A stretch of 64,000 nt of DNA, taken from GWE2-40-63 sp050251815. Lineage in GTDB: Bacteria > Bacteroidota > Bacteroidia > Bacteroidales > SZUA-534. Of this stretch, positions 42,475-51,416 are shown piece after piece. The number at the start of each line of letters is the position of its first letter. Position 1 is the first letter of the stretch. Where the stretch lies: the NCBI GenBank assembly GCA_050251815.1, contig JBFWMB010000010.1, positions 13,418 through 77,417 of the forward strand, written 5' to 3'. Both the position numbers and the translations under genes were made by a program. The notes beneath the pieces are model-generated. The model saw only the letters and a program-made list of their open reading frames with translations, did no database searches and had not been told where the DNA came from.

Positions 42475-43131
42475 ATGAAATTTTTTCTCGACACGGCAAA
42501 CCTGGCACAGATAAAAGAAGCTCAGGAACTGGGCATAATCGATGGCGTAACTACCAACCCTTCGTTAATGGCAAAAGAAGGCATAAAGGGCGAGGCAAAT
42601 ATCTTAAAGCATTATGTTGATATTTGTGAGATAGTAGATGGTGACGTAAGCGCTGAGGTTATTTCTACCGATTTTGAAGGTATGATAGCTGAAGGTGAAA
42701 AGCTGGCCGCCCTCCATCCCCAAATAGTTGTAAAAGTTCCTGTTATAAAAGACGGCATAAAAGCCATAAAGTATTTATCGAAAAAGGGGATTCGTACCAA
42801 TTGCACCCTGGTTTTTACAGCCGGACAGGCATTGCTGGCAGCTAAAGCCGGGGCCACTTATGTTTCACCTTTTGTAGGCCGCCTCGACGATATTTCGCAC
42901 GACGGCATGGAACTGATAGGTCAGATTGTTGAAATGTTTAACTATTATGGTTTGGGAACCCAGGTTCTTGCCGCTTCAATCCGTAATACCATGCATATTA
43001 TTAAATGTATTGAACTGGGCGCTGATGTGGCTACCTGTCCACTGGAGCCTATTCTTGGTTTACTGAAACACCCTTTAACCGAAAGTGGATTAAAGAAGTT
43101 TTTAGAGGACTACCATAAACTAAACGGCTAA
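42475..43131 (+). CDS. fsa: Transaldolase-like fructose-6-phosphate aldolase
   Basis: A 218-residue member of the short transaldolase family (FSA/TalC type). Its start, MKFFLDTANLAQIKEA, and GVTTNPSLMAKEG near 24-36 are typical. The Schiff-base lysine lies in VVKVPVI near residue 87, and TLVFTAGQALLAAKAGA and SPFVGRLDD complete the active site. Small family members either cleave fructose 6-phosphate to dihydroxyacetone and glyceraldehyde 3-phosphate or act as transaldolases; sequence reading alone does not separate these. The gene has its own promoter and no pentose-phosphate neighbours. Confidence 0.85.
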   Translation: MKFFLDTANLAQIKEAQELGIIDGVTTNPSLMAKEGIKGEANILKHYVDICEIVDGDVSAEVISTDFEGMIAEGEKLAALHPQIVVKVPVIKDGIKAIKYLSKKGIRTNCTLVFTAGQALLAAKAGATYVSPFVGRLDDISHDGMELIGQIVEMFNYYGLGTQVLAASIRNTMHIIKCIELGADVATCPLEPILGLLKHPLTESGLKKFLEDYHKLNG

Positions 43132-43138
43132 TTTTCAC

Positions 43139-43146
43139 TATTTTTG
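43139..43146 (+). promoter_or_regulatory. Possible -7 element ahead of Sua5/YrdC gene
   Basis: TATTTTTG fits TAnnTTTG and lies between the aldolase stop and the preferred ATG at 43223, with a leader of about 70 bases. It makes the far-upstream TTG start at 43160 unlikely. Confidence 0.4.
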
Positions 43147-43222
43147 GCGCAGTATTGCTTTGTTGCTTGTGTGTTTATATGCTGTTGCAATAAAGGAATA
43201 CTGCATTTTTAAGGCAAAGCCT

Positions 43223-43837
43223 ATGCTTATTAAAATATATTCTGAAAACCCAAACCCGCGCGAAGTACAAAAGGTAGTTGATATTTTACGTAATGGGGGT
43301 GTGGTTATTTTTCCAACCGATACGGTTTATGGTATTGGATGCGATATTAACAAACCCAAAGCAGTAACCCGGGTGGCGCGAATTCGCGGCATCGATTTGG
43401 AGAAGGCCAACTTTTCGTTTCTTTTTTACGATTTAAGTCATATTGCCGATTATACCAACCATTTGGCCAACGATGTGTTTAAGCTGATGAAGCGAAACTT
43501 TCCCGGACCTTTTACCTTTGTAGTTGAAGCCAACAACAAAGTTCCCCGGATTTTTAAAGCCCGTAAAAAAACCATTGGCATTCGCGTGCCCGACAACGAG
43601 ATAATCCGAACGATTATTAAGGAATTGGGAAATCCCATTCTAACCTCTTCAATACACGATGAGGATGAAATTATTGAATATACTACCGATCCTGAACTGA
43701 TTCACGAAAAATACGAACAACTGGTCGATGCAGTTATTGACGGCGGTTATGGCGACAATGAACCGTCCACCGTAGTTGATTGTACTACCGACGAGTTTGT
43801 AATTCTTCGACAAGGAAAGGGGGAGCTCAGGTATTAA
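43223..43837 (+). CDS. Sua5/YciO/YrdC family protein, probable threonylcarbamoyl-AMP synthase
   Basis: From ATG 43223 the protein has 204 residues. The family signature, GGVVIFPTDTVYGIGCD, is near 26-42, and IRVPDNEIIR and LTSSIHDEDE are later conserved parts. TsaC/Sua5 enzymes make L-threonylcarbamoyladenylate for the t6A modification of tRNA. No C-terminal Sua5 domain is present, so it is TsaC- or YciO-like in architecture; the YciO group has uncertain function, so the exact role is not settled. The gene ends tail to tail with a glycosyltransferase, the stop codons sharing bases TTAA. Confidence 0.8.
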   Translation: MLIKIYSENPNPREVQKVVDILRNGGVVIFPTDTVYGIGCDINKPKAVTRVARIRGIDLEKANFSFLFYDLSHIADYTNHLANDVFKLMKRNFPGPFTFVVEANNKVPRIFKARKKTIGIRVPDNEIIRTIIKELGNPILTSSIHDEDEIIEYTTDPELIHEKYEQLVDAVIDGGYGDNEPSTVVDCTTDEFVILRQGKGELRY

Positions 43838-44919
43838 GCTGGCAGGGTCCGCAAAAAGGAAATCAAATGCCCAACAGCTTTTGTTTGTGTAAATCGGTTC
43901 AGTACATCCTGATGTCCTGATTTTCCCATTTTTTCAATCAACCCAGGCGCATCCATCAGTCTTTTTGTTGCTTCATAAAAGGCATCAAGATTATTAAGTG
44001 GAACCAAAAAACCATCGATATCATTTTGTATAACCTCAGGATTACTGCTTACCTGGAAGGCCACTACCGGTTTTTTTGCTAACTTGGCTTCTACAATGGA
44101 ATAACCAAAACCTTCCCATATCGATGGGAATACGAAAATATCAATTTGGTTCAGAAAATCGTATGGGTTTTCAACAAATCCCATAAACTGAACCTGATCA
44201 TCCAATTTCTTTTTTTGGACAAGTGTTTTGAGTTCCTGTTCCAATTCACCAATGCCTCCAATAAGTATTTTGAATTTGTAGCCATCTTCTCGTAACCGTT
44301 CGGCCAAATCAATAAGGACAAATTGACCTTTTTGATAGCTTAATCTGGCCAGGTTTCCCAATACAATTTCGTGGGTTGATTTATGAAATGCTTTGCTTGA
44401 GGAAAAGTAGGGTTCAGTATCGATGCCATTATAAATAAGATGAATTTTTTCAAGAGGGAAAATTTCGGGATTATTTTGCCGTACGGTTCGGAGCGTTTCA
44501 TCAGAATTTACAATCATCTCAGTAACGATGTATTTAAATATGAGTCGATTGGTCCAACTGTTTCTTAGGGGTATGGCACTGCCTCTGCGATAAATTATAT
44601 GTTTTATTCCTGCCAATCGCGCAGCTAAACCAGCTGTTTTTAAGTCGGAGGGTAGGTTCATAATAAGAATGTCTGGGGATACATTCTTTAAAAGTCGGTA
44701 TAATTGGAAAAGTTTAAAGGGGTTTAAGAAACTAAGATTTCCTACTCGTGTAGGAACACATTCAATTCCTGCAGTCTTAAGTTTTTGAAATAGGCGGCTG
44801 TTTTTTCGGGCAAAGCAGGTAATAGCTACATTGTTTTCGTTCAGCAAAGCACCCATTTCAGCGTGCCATTTTTCACCACCTCCCCACTTTTTGGCAGTAT
44901 TGAATAAAGTTACTTTCAT
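43834..44919 (-). CDS. Family 4 (group 1) glycosyltransferase
   Basis: A 361-residue GT-B enzyme. The N-terminus, NTAKKWGGGEKWHAEMG, has the glycine-rich turn; the donor half has LGNLARLSYQKGQFVLIDLA near residues 189-206 and FPSIWEGFGYSIVEAKLAKKP near 273-292, with the Glu pair typical of group 1 enzymes. It overlaps the upstream GT2 gene by 4 bases (ATGA) and ends the LPS operon that begins at 48097. It probably adds a core or O-antigen sugar. Confidence 0.85.
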   Translation of the reverse strand: MKVTLFNTAKKWGGGEKWHAEMGALLNENNVAITCFARKNSRLFQKLKTAGIECVPTRVGNLSFLNPFKLFQLYRLLKNVSPDILIMNLPSDLKTAGLAARLAGIKHIIYRRGSAIPLRNSWTNRLIFKYIVTEMIVNSDETLRTVRQNNPEIFPLEKIHLIYNGIDTEPYFSSSKAFHKSTHEIVLGNLARLSYQKGQFVLIDLAERLREDGYKFKILIGGIGELEQELKTLVQKKKLDDQVQFMGFVENPYDFLNQIDIFVFPSIWEGFGYSIVEAKLAKKPVVAFQVSSNPEVIQNDIDGFLVPLNNLDAFYEATKRLMDAPGLIEKMGKSGHQDVLNRFTQTKAVGHLISFLRTLPA

Positions 44920-45680
44920 GCGTTTGATTTTTTATTCATAAGTTCTTTAACCTTTACCTCTTTTAAGAAGGTAGCGTGGGCTGAATTTTTACATACCACA
45001 AATCCATAAAATCCGTCAAGAAAACCGAACTTGAAAAAATACAAGGAAATAAATTTAATCAGAGGTTTAAAAGCAATTCGAACCCATGATGTTTTTTTTC
45101 CTTTCAGTATTCTTTCTTCAGCAGTCATGGTGGTAAAGCGGTTAATCGTGTCCATGTGTTGTTTTACTGAGGTAAAAGTGTAATGCAACAAATCGCCTTT
45201 TAGGAATGCGATAGCGCTTCCGGCTTGCATTTCAATTTTTTCGTGAATCTTAACACCGCCCCAATGTCCTTTTGTTCTGTCGTACAGTCGGAGTTTACGG
45301 TCGGGATACCAGCCCGAATGTTTTATCCATTTGCCGCAATAATTATTCAGCCGGTTAAATTCATAGGCATCGGCTGTAAAGTTTTCCTTTACTTTTTTAA
45401 TAGAAGCCAGGAGATCAGTTGAAAGTTCTTCGTCGGCATCGATCGATAAAATATGATTGTACCGGGCCGATTGATCGGCAAAATTCTTCTGAGCAACAAA
45501 GTTATCAAAAGGATGCTCCATAAAAGTTACTCCCAACTCATTACAAATGGTTTTCGTGTTGTCACTTGAGTAGGAGTCAACTACTAAAATCTCGTCGGCA
45601 ATGGGAGTCACAGATTTTATGCAGCGGGCAATGTTTTTTTCTTCGTTCAGGGTTATAATAACAACCGATAATTTAATCAT
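44916..45680 (-). CDS. Family 2 glycosyltransferase, WaaE/KdtX-like
   Basis: The 254-residue protein starts LSVVIITLNEEKNIARCI and has VVDSYSSDNTKTI near residue 33 and ILSIDADEELS near 73-83, all as in WaaE/KdtX-type LPS core glucosyltransferases. The segment GGVKIHEKIE near 138 also fits. It should transfer a sugar to the LPS core at the inner membrane. Both ends overlap neighbours by 4 bases, which indicates coupled translation with the ligase-like gene upstream and the group 1 enzyme downstream. Confidence 0.85.
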   Translation of the reverse strand: MIKLSVVIITLNEEKNIARCIKSVTPIADEILVVDSYSSDNTKTICNELGVTFMEHPFDNFVAQKNFADQSARYNHILSIDADEELSTDLLASIKKVKENFTADAYEFNRLNNYCGKWIKHSGWYPDRKLRLYDRTKGHWGGVKIHEKIEMQAGSAIAFLKGDLLHYTFTSVKQHMDTINRFTTMTAEERILKGKKTSWVRIAFKPLIKFISLYFFKFGFLDGFYGFVVCKNSAHATFLKEVKVKELMNKKSNA

Positions 45681-47275
45681 TTTTTATTGCTTGATGAGAA
45701 TAATAACAAGGTATAGAAAAAAATGTAAAATGAAACACCGGCTTGTGTTTCTAAAGTATCTTCGTTTATCATGCTTAAAAAGGTTATGAAAATAAACGAA
45801 ATAAGCATCAGGTTATGTTTGTTTCCATGCCAAATGAGGGGGAAAAACATACTGCTTAGGGATAGCATAAAACCAAAAAGGCCAAAAGCCACAAAAAATG
45901 TAAGGTATTGATTGTGTGCACGGTGTTGATTTTCGGGGTGCAATCGGGTGTCAATTTCTGCAAAAGCTTTTTTGTAATCTTTGTTTAAATCGCCGGTGCC
46001 CACACCAAACCAAAAATGTTTTGAAATTAAGTGTCCGGCGGCTTTAAGGTATTCAATGCGCTGAGCCACCGATTTGTTATTGGCGTCTCCGCTTTTAAAA
46101 TAGCGGTCAAGTTCCCATAAAATACTATAGGCTTTTATGTAGGGAATAAATTTGCTGCGATAAACACAGCTGGCATATCCTTTTTCAATCATTCGAATGT
46201 CTTCGGGTTCTAATGCCATCAATCCATCCTGGTCTTTTGGAAGACCTTTTGAAGTAAGGTAACGAATCATGGTGGCCCAAATTGAATAACCATTGGCATC
46301 TTTTCCATTAAACGGAATTTGGCTTAAGCTGGGCCAGGTTTGTCCCAGCTCCTTGTAACTTATTAAAACCCGGACATAATGACCATTTTCTTTGGTCCGT
46401 GTAGTGGTGTCGTTTAAATACAGGTTGCCACGGGGCGTTTTGTTAGGAAGTTCATTGAATGCAATAGTCTTTTTAAAGTAAAAATTGTATATCAAAACTC
46501 CAAGCAATGTGCTTGTTCCTACAACAAGCATTATAAGTACCAGCCATCCTGCTATTTTTAAGTAAGCTTTTGTAATTTGCTTGTAATAGAAAAAGAAAAG
46601 GAAGAAAACAAGAAAAAACAAAATGACCCAACTGGTTACCGACTGTAAAATTATCAGAAAAAAGAGCATCCAGATGAATAAGGCAGATAAAGCCAGGGCC
46701 ATATTCTTTTTATTTAAGTGAAGTGCTTCGGCAATAAATTTACCAAGGACAACCAATACAAAAACAATCATTAAACCAAAACGGATGTGCGAAATGAAAA
46801 TGGAAGCTTCACGTATGTCGGTATAATTATAGGGATAAATACCTGTGAGAATAGACATTGTAACCATGGTGCCGCTGAAAACAGCCAGAATAAACACGGC
46901 GAGTATTAAATCCAACTCTTTTTTTGTTATGGGCTTTGCGGTTCCCAATAATAAAGGAAATACCAACAAGGGTAACTTTATTTTGATATCGTGCAGGGCA
47001 TATGTATAATCGGAGGTGTTAAACAGCCACAAAAAGTGAAGCAAAGGCAAAATAAGAAATGCATGTAATGCACGATTGCTTTTCAAGCGTAGCCATTTGT
47101 TTTTAAAATCGCCCTCGATGAACCAGCTAAGCAATAAAAAAAACTGCGAAGCTCCTACCAAAAAAGGCGAAAGCGGTAAGCCAACCGATAGCATAAGTAG
47201 AGATAATACCAAAAGTGACCTTCCGGGATTTTTAAAATTTAAGGCTTCCAGCATTTGAAATTGGGTAAATGCCAT
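45677..47275 (-). CDS. O-antigen ligase-like membrane protein (Wzy_C family)
   Basis: A 532-residue polytopic protein with about ten membrane helices and one long periplasmic loop (about residues 260-425). The end of the loop carries RAHNQYLTFFVAFGLFGF, the His-containing motif of the Wzy_C/WaaL family, which joins completed O-antigen to lipid A-core on the periplasmic face. WaaL and Wzy are hard to separate; two linked core-type glycosyltransferases favour the ligase. It overlaps the GT2 gene by 4 bases and lies 6 bases downstream of a T9SS cargo gene. Confidence 0.75.
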   Translation of the reverse strand: MAFTQFQMLEALNFKNPGRSLLVLSLLMLSVGLPLSPFLVGASQFFLLLSWFIEGDFKNKWLRLKSNRALHAFLILPLLHFLWLFNTSDYTYALHDIKIKLPLLVFPLLLGTAKPITKKELDLILAVFILAVFSGTMVTMSILTGIYPYNYTDIREASIFISHIRFGLMIVFVLVVLGKFIAEALHLNKKNMALALSALFIWMLFFLIILQSVTSWVILFFLVFFLFFFYYKQITKAYLKIAGWLVLIMLVVGTSTLLGVLIYNFYFKKTIAFNELPNKTPRGNLYLNDTTTRTKENGHYVRVLISYKELGQTWPSLSQIPFNGKDANGYSIWATMIRYLTSKGLPKDQDGLMALEPEDIRMIEKGYASCVYRSKFIPYIKAYSILWELDRYFKSGDANNKSVAQRIEYLKAAGHLISKHFWFGVGTGDLNKDYKKAFAEIDTRLHPENQHRAHNQYLTFFVAFGLFGFMLSLSSMFFPLIWHGNKHNLMLISFIFITFLSMINEDTLETQAGVSFYIFFYTLLLFSSSNKK

Positions 47276-47281
47276 AGCAGA

Positions 47282-48097
47282 TTAATAAAATACAGTAATA
47301 AATCCTTGCTCCGATTCGTAGCTGTCGGTGCCGTCCTGGGGGGTTATAACATAATAGTAGGTTCCCGGTTTAACAATTGTTCCATCGGGCAACCTGCCAT
47401 CCCAGACAATTTGCTCCTGGCCAGTACGTTTAAACAGTAAATTGCCCCAGCGGCTATATATCTCAATTGAAAAACGACTCACACCATTTGAGTAGACAAT
47501 GAACTCATCGTTTACCTTATCTTCATTCGGTGTAAACACATTGGGAACCTTAAAGCGGTCGTATATTTCCAGGTTTTTGCTAATTGAGTCTGTGCATCCT
47601 TTTGAATCGATAATCCGCATTTTAACCGTGTAATTGCCTGCAGCCGGGTATTTGTATAGGTAGTTTCGGTTTTGGCTTTCAATAGTTGCACTGTTGTCGC
47701 CAAAATTCCAGATGCATTTAGCAAAGGAATTGTAAAGTGTCGATGAGTCAGTGAATATTCGGCTATAGCTGGAGTATCGGGTGGTATCGATCAGAAAATC
47801 GGCACTGGGGTTTTTTGAGATTTGATAGGTTCTGCTTTTACTGTAGGTGTTGGCTCCGCTAACAATGGAGAGTGTTACGGTATAAGTTCCACTGTCGGCG
47901 TAGCTGTGGCTTGGATTTTGGTCGGTGCTTCCTGCGGTATCACCAAAATCCCAGGTCCAGCTTTCGGCAACAACTGAGGCATCGGTAAAGCTTAGCGTAT
48001 TTCCCTGGCAAAGATTTCCCTGAATGGTAAAATCAGCTTGTGCAAAAACACCATTAAATAGTAGTGATATAAAAAATAGTAAAAGGTATTTATGCAT
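47282..48097 (-). CDS. PKD-domain protein with type B T9SS (gliding-motility type) sorting domain
   Basis: A 271-residue exported protein with a signal peptide ending GVFAQ. Two PKD-like modules follow, each with the pattern WDFGD or WNFGD (near residues 49 and 128) and a GTYTV or GNYTV strand. The C-terminal 90 residues (VPNVFTPNEDKVNDEF, then RWGNLLFKR and the final FITVFY) are the gliding-motility-associated type B T9SS domain. The protein is thus expected on the cell surface or outside. It is the first gene of an LPS operon with the O-antigen ligase-like gene only 6 bases downstream. Confidence 0.85.
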   Translation of the reverse strand: MHKYLLLFFISLLFNGVFAQADFTIQGNLCQGNTLSFTDASVVAESWTWDFGDTAGSTDQNPSHSYADSGTYTVTLSIVSGANTYSKSRTYQISKNPSADFLIDTTRYSSYSRIFTDSSTLYNSFAKCIWNFGDNSATIESQNRNYLYKYPAAGNYTVKMRIIDSKGCTDSISKNLEIYDRFKVPNVFTPNEDKVNDEFIVYSNGVSRFSIEIYSRWGNLLFKRTGQEQIVWDGRLPDGTIVKPGTYYYVITPQDGTDSYESEQGFITVFY

Positions 48098-48136
48098 GGT
48101 TCTTACGTTGATTATTCAGGAGTACATTCCCTCTTA

Positions 48137-48144
48137 CAAACATA
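48137..48144 (-). promoter_or_regulatory. -7 element of LPS operon promoter
   Basis: On the minus strand this reads TATGTTTG, fitting TAnnTTTG, 39 bases before the PKD gene start. The -33 element is weak. Confidence 0.45.
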
Positions 48145-48210
48145 AAAAAATTATGGATGCAACGAAAAAAGATTGGATTGAAGTTAGCAAATTAATTTAT
48201 AAAGGAGCGA

Positions 48211-49311
48211 TTATATGTTTTTGGTGAGTTTTTGTACCACTTTAAAACTGCTCAGAAATTCTTTGGCAATAACCCGTAAAACGGTATAGGTTGGAATGGC
48301 CAGAACCATTCCGCCAATTCCGGCCAAACTACCTGCCATCATAATTATCAGAAAAATTTCCAAAGGATGCGCGTTAACGCTACTGCTGTAAATCAGGGGT
48401 TGAAACAGTACATTGTCGATGGTTTGTACGGTGGCAAATACCAAAACCATCCATCCAATTAGGGGCAATAATTCCGATTGAAAAGGTAAGTCGATGTTGG
48501 TTGCCACGCCAATCAGAATGCTGAATGCAGCACCAATCCACGGGCCAATATAAGGTATAACATTAAGAATACCGCTGAATAACCCACACAGAACAGCATG
48601 TTCAAACCCAATGCCCACCAGCCATAATCCCAGTGTAACCAGAATCATAACCAGAATAACTTCAATAATTATTCCGCCCAGGTAGCGGGTTAACAACGAT
48701 TTTATCGAGTTTAATATGTGTTTAATTTCATCCGAAAACTGGTCGGGGATAACCAGCATAAGTCCATCGGAAAAAAGTGACGCATCTTTTAAAAAGAAAA
48801 AGGTGATGAACGAAATAGCAAAAAAAGCAATTAGTAAATTTCCCAGGGTGGCGGTTAATCCTGAAAAAATATTTGATAAATACGAAACGTTTAATACCGA
48901 CATGAGTCGGGCAGTTATATAATTCTGGAAATCAACGCTGTTTTCAAATAAGCCCAGGTTAAGCAAAGCCTGTTGAATGTGTTCCAGTGGTTCCTGGATT
49001 TGGGAATATAGGGTATTGACATCGATTTGTGAAAGTACGTTGGCTTCGTGTATTACCAATGGTATAAACAGACTGAAAAATAAGATGATGGCTCCCCAAA
49101 TCAATATTAAAGTAATGGCGGCAGCCAAACTTGTGGGCATTGTTTTTTTTCTGATTCTAAATTTTGCCAGAAGGTTTAACAAGGGCTGACCTAAAATGGA
49201 AATGGCTGCGGCTATTAGTATGTATGCCACCAACGAACGGAAGTACCAAAGGCCGGATACCAATAAAGCAATGCCAATAAATCCTATTATGTAACGAACG
49301 CGTTTATCCAT
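48211..49311 (-). CDS. AI-2E family transporter
   Basis: A 366-residue membrane protein with about eight helices in the PerM/AI-2E family layout: two or three N-terminal helices, a soluble section, then helices in the C-terminal half. GLFSGILNVIPYIGPWIGAAFSI near residues 241-263 and NAHPLEIFLIIMMAGSLAGIGGMVLAIP near 310-337 are the conserved parts. Family members are proposed exporters or ion-coupled transporters; only some bind AI-2. It is probably the last gene of the mutL operon. Confidence 0.85.
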   Translation of the reverse strand: MDKRVRYIIGFIGIALLVSGLWYFRSLVAYILIAAAISILGQPLLNLLAKFRIRKKTMPTSLAAAITLILIWGAIILFFSLFIPLVIHEANVLSQIDVNTLYSQIQEPLEHIQQALLNLGLFENSVDFQNYITARLMSVLNVSYLSNIFSGLTATLGNLLIAFFAISFITFFFLKDASLFSDGLMLVIPDQFSDEIKHILNSIKSLLTRYLGGIIIEVILVMILVTLGLWLVGIGFEHAVLCGLFSGILNVIPYIGPWIGAAFSILIGVATNIDLPFQSELLPLIGWMVLVFATVQTIDNVLFQPLIYSSSVNAHPLEIFLIIMMAGSLAGIGGMVLAIPTYTVLRVIAKEFLSSFKVVQKLTKNI

Positions 49312-49331
49312 AAGGTTTGTTTTTTAATGTG

Positions 49332-50423
49332 CTAAGGTAAGGTATAGATGCCGTAAACCGGATAATGATCGGATAAATTATTACGAAACAAGGCAAAGTG
49401 AGTGCATTGCAGCGGTTCCTGGTAAAGTATGTAATCGATGCGTAAAGCCGGGAAAAAACGGGGAAAAGTTCCACCCATACCAATATTGAATTGCTTAAAG
49501 GAATCGGTAAAACCTTTGCTTAGCGATTGGTAGGTGTACGATGCCGGTACGTCGTTAAAATCGCCGCAAAGCATTATCGGATGGGGCGATTCATCCATCA
49601 TTCGGATTAAATCCCGCGTTTGAACGGCTCTTATTTGTGAGGCATTTTTTAATCGGTGCATTACCCCTTTGGCCCCTTTTATTCTTGCTTTATCATTCAA
49701 TACCGGAAGACTGTCGATAAAGATATAATCTTCTTTTAAAAATTTAACCGATTCTAAATGACAGTTAATTATTCGGAGGGTATCGTCGTTAATCTTTACA
49801 TCGGTAACAATGGCCATGTTGTGGGTGTTCGGAAAATGAATGTTACTTTTTTTAATGATGGGAAAACGGCTGTAAGTAGCAATTCCAAAGTTGTGACCGT
49901 TTTTTAACTGACTACTAAATGCGATATGAGCATGGGTAAAACCCTGATTTTGCATCAGGGAGTCATGAACGGGAAATGTACCGTTGGTCGAAGTAAAATA
50001 CTCCTGAAAACAAGCCAAATCGGGTGAGACGCTGCGAATAAACCGATAGAACTCGCCCAACGACTGTTTGTTTTTTCGCCAGTTATACAAATCGAAAACC
50101 TTTACGTTATACGATAGTATTGAAAAAGTGGTGTTGAACTGTTTGGTTTCACGAGGCGGAATCAACTGAAACGTTTCGAGCAGGGGCTTGTTCACAAGCA
50201 AAAGAGCAAGGAGCGAAAATAAAAAGTAGAATTTTCGGAAAACAAGCCAGAAAATTAAAAACCCCAGGTTAACAAAGACCAAAATATGGAAAAACAAGGC
50301 AATGATTGCTAATCCAGGAAGTAGTGTCGGAGAAACTTTTCCGCCAGCAAATCCCAATAGTAATAACAAAATTACTATTGCATTGAAAAATAAGATGATT
50401 TGTTTTGCCAGGCGGTTAATCAT
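49332..50423 (-). CDS. Membrane-anchored EEP family protein
   Basis: From the start chosen at 50423 the protein has 363 residues: three hydrophobic helices in the first 95 residues, then an endonuclease/exonuclease/phosphatase domain. Visible motifs are ILSYNVKVFDLYNW, ACFQEYF with the catalytic Glu, NCHLESVKF, LCGDFNDVPASY and LSDHYPVYG. The longer frame from 50462 includes a promoter-like element. A role as a phosphodiesterase facing the periplasm is likely; the substrate is unknown. It has no close similarity to the secreted EEP at 18511 beyond the motifs. Confidence 0.8.
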   Translation of the reverse strand: MINRLAKQIILFFNAIVILLLLLGFAGGKVSPTLLPGLAIIALFFHILVFVNLGFLIFWLVFRKFYFLFSLLALLLVNKPLLETFQLIPPRETKQFNTTFSILSYNVKVFDLYNWRKNKQSLGEFYRFIRSVSPDLACFQEYFTSTNGTFPVHDSLMQNQGFTHAHIAFSSQLKNGHNFGIATYSRFPIIKKSNIHFPNTHNMAIVTDVKINDDTLRIINCHLESVKFLKEDYIFIDSLPVLNDKARIKGAKGVMHRLKNASQIRAVQTRDLIRMMDESPHPIMLCGDFNDVPASYTYQSLSKGFTDSFKQFNIGMGGTFPRFFPALRIDYILYQEPLQCTHFALFRNNLSDHYPVYGIYTLP

Positions 50424-50439
50424 AGGTTTTTTATTCGCC

Positions 50440-50447
50440 CAAAGATA
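50440..50447 (-). promoter_or_regulatory. Possible internal -7 element ahead of EEP gene
   Basis: On the minus strand this reads TATCTTTG, fitting TAnnTTTG, 16 bases before start 50423. It would allow separate expression of the EEP and transporter genes. Confidence 0.4.
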
Positions 50448-50512
50448 CAAATAGCAACGCAAAACTTAAAAAAAATGCGTTCAAAACCGGAAAAGTAGCA
50501 AAGCTTCTAACT

Positions 50513-51406
50513 TTAGTTTTTACGACTTTGCCGGAACAGAATTTCTTTTTCCTTGCTGCTTAGACTCTCGTAACCCGATTTGGCAATTTTTTCTAAAATG
50601 GCATCAATTTCTTTTTGTTCGGTTTGTTTTCGGGTATTGTATTCAATTTCCGATTCACCCTTACGATACGTTACTTTTAGTTTACTTTTGGGCTTGAACC
50701 AGTCGGTAATTGTATCCATAAGATTTCCAAATCCTTTCGACAAATCGGTTCCGCCTTTTAACTGCGAACTAAACAAATAACCAAATAGTGCTCCGCCCAG
50801 GTGAGCCAAATGTCCGCCTGCATTGCCATCGGTAATTAGAATTAAATCGAGCAAGACCGAAACCAACGCAATGTACTTGAGTTTTGCCGGACCAATAAAC
50901 AGCAAATAGATGGTGTAATTGGGAACATAAACAGCAATGGCTACCACAATAGCCAATACTCCGGCCGATGCGCCCAAGGCATACGAAAAAGGCAATGCGT
51001 TTTCGAAACCCGGAAAAATGTTATAGGCCAGTATGTAAAAAGCTGCACCGCTTAAGCCTCCCAGCAGGTAAACATTCAAGAGTTGTTTTCCGGTAAGGTA
51101 TTCCAAAAATATTTTACCCAGCCAATAGAGCCACAACAAATTAAAAAGAATGTGCAAAAATTGCTGATGCAAAAACATATAAGTAAAAACAGTCCAGGGC
51201 TTATGAAGCAATTGACTGAACTGCGCGGGAGCAGCTAACCAGTCAACCAGAAAGTTGCTTCCCTGAATGGCAAATAGCAGGTAGGCTGCATCGACGAGTT
51301 TTACCAGTATAAAAACGCCCAGATTTATATATATTAAACGGGTAAGCATGCTACCACGCTTAAAAGTATCTTTTAGTTCATCTAAAATTCCGTTTCCTGT
51401 CATCAT
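50513..51406 (-). CDS. Rhomboid family intramembrane serine protease (second of pair)
   Basis: The 297-residue protein has six or so membrane helices. The catalytic Ser lies in ALGASAGVLAIV near residues 135-146, the catalytic His in GGHLAHLGGALFGYLF near 199-214, and the L1-loop region has HQQFLHILFNLLWLYWLG. The C-terminal 80 residues are charged and soluble. Rhomboids cut transmembrane substrates within the bilayer. It lies 10 bases downstream of another rhomboid gene, but the two differ in sequence and base composition, so they are not a recent duplication. Confidence 0.9.
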   Translation of the reverse strand: MMTGNGILDELKDTFKRGSMLTRLIYINLGVFILVKLVDAAYLLFAIQGSNFLVDWLAAPAQFSQLLHKPWTVFTYMFLHQQFLHILFNLLWLYWLGKIFLEYLTGKQLLNVYLLGGLSGAAFYILAYNIFPGFENALPFSYALGASAGVLAIVVAIAVYVPNYTIYLLFIGPAKLKYIALVSVLLDLILITDGNAGGHLAHLGGALFGYLFSSQLKGGTDLSKGFGNLMDTITDWFKPKSKLKVTYRKGESEIEYNTRKQTEQKEIDAILEKIAKSGYESLSSKEKEILFRQSRKN

Positions 51407-51416
51407 AACCTTTTAC

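Noticed and set aside
48024..48227. Plus-strand frame of 67 codons
   Set aside because: It overlaps the PKD gene start and its promoter on the minus strand, and shows no domain.
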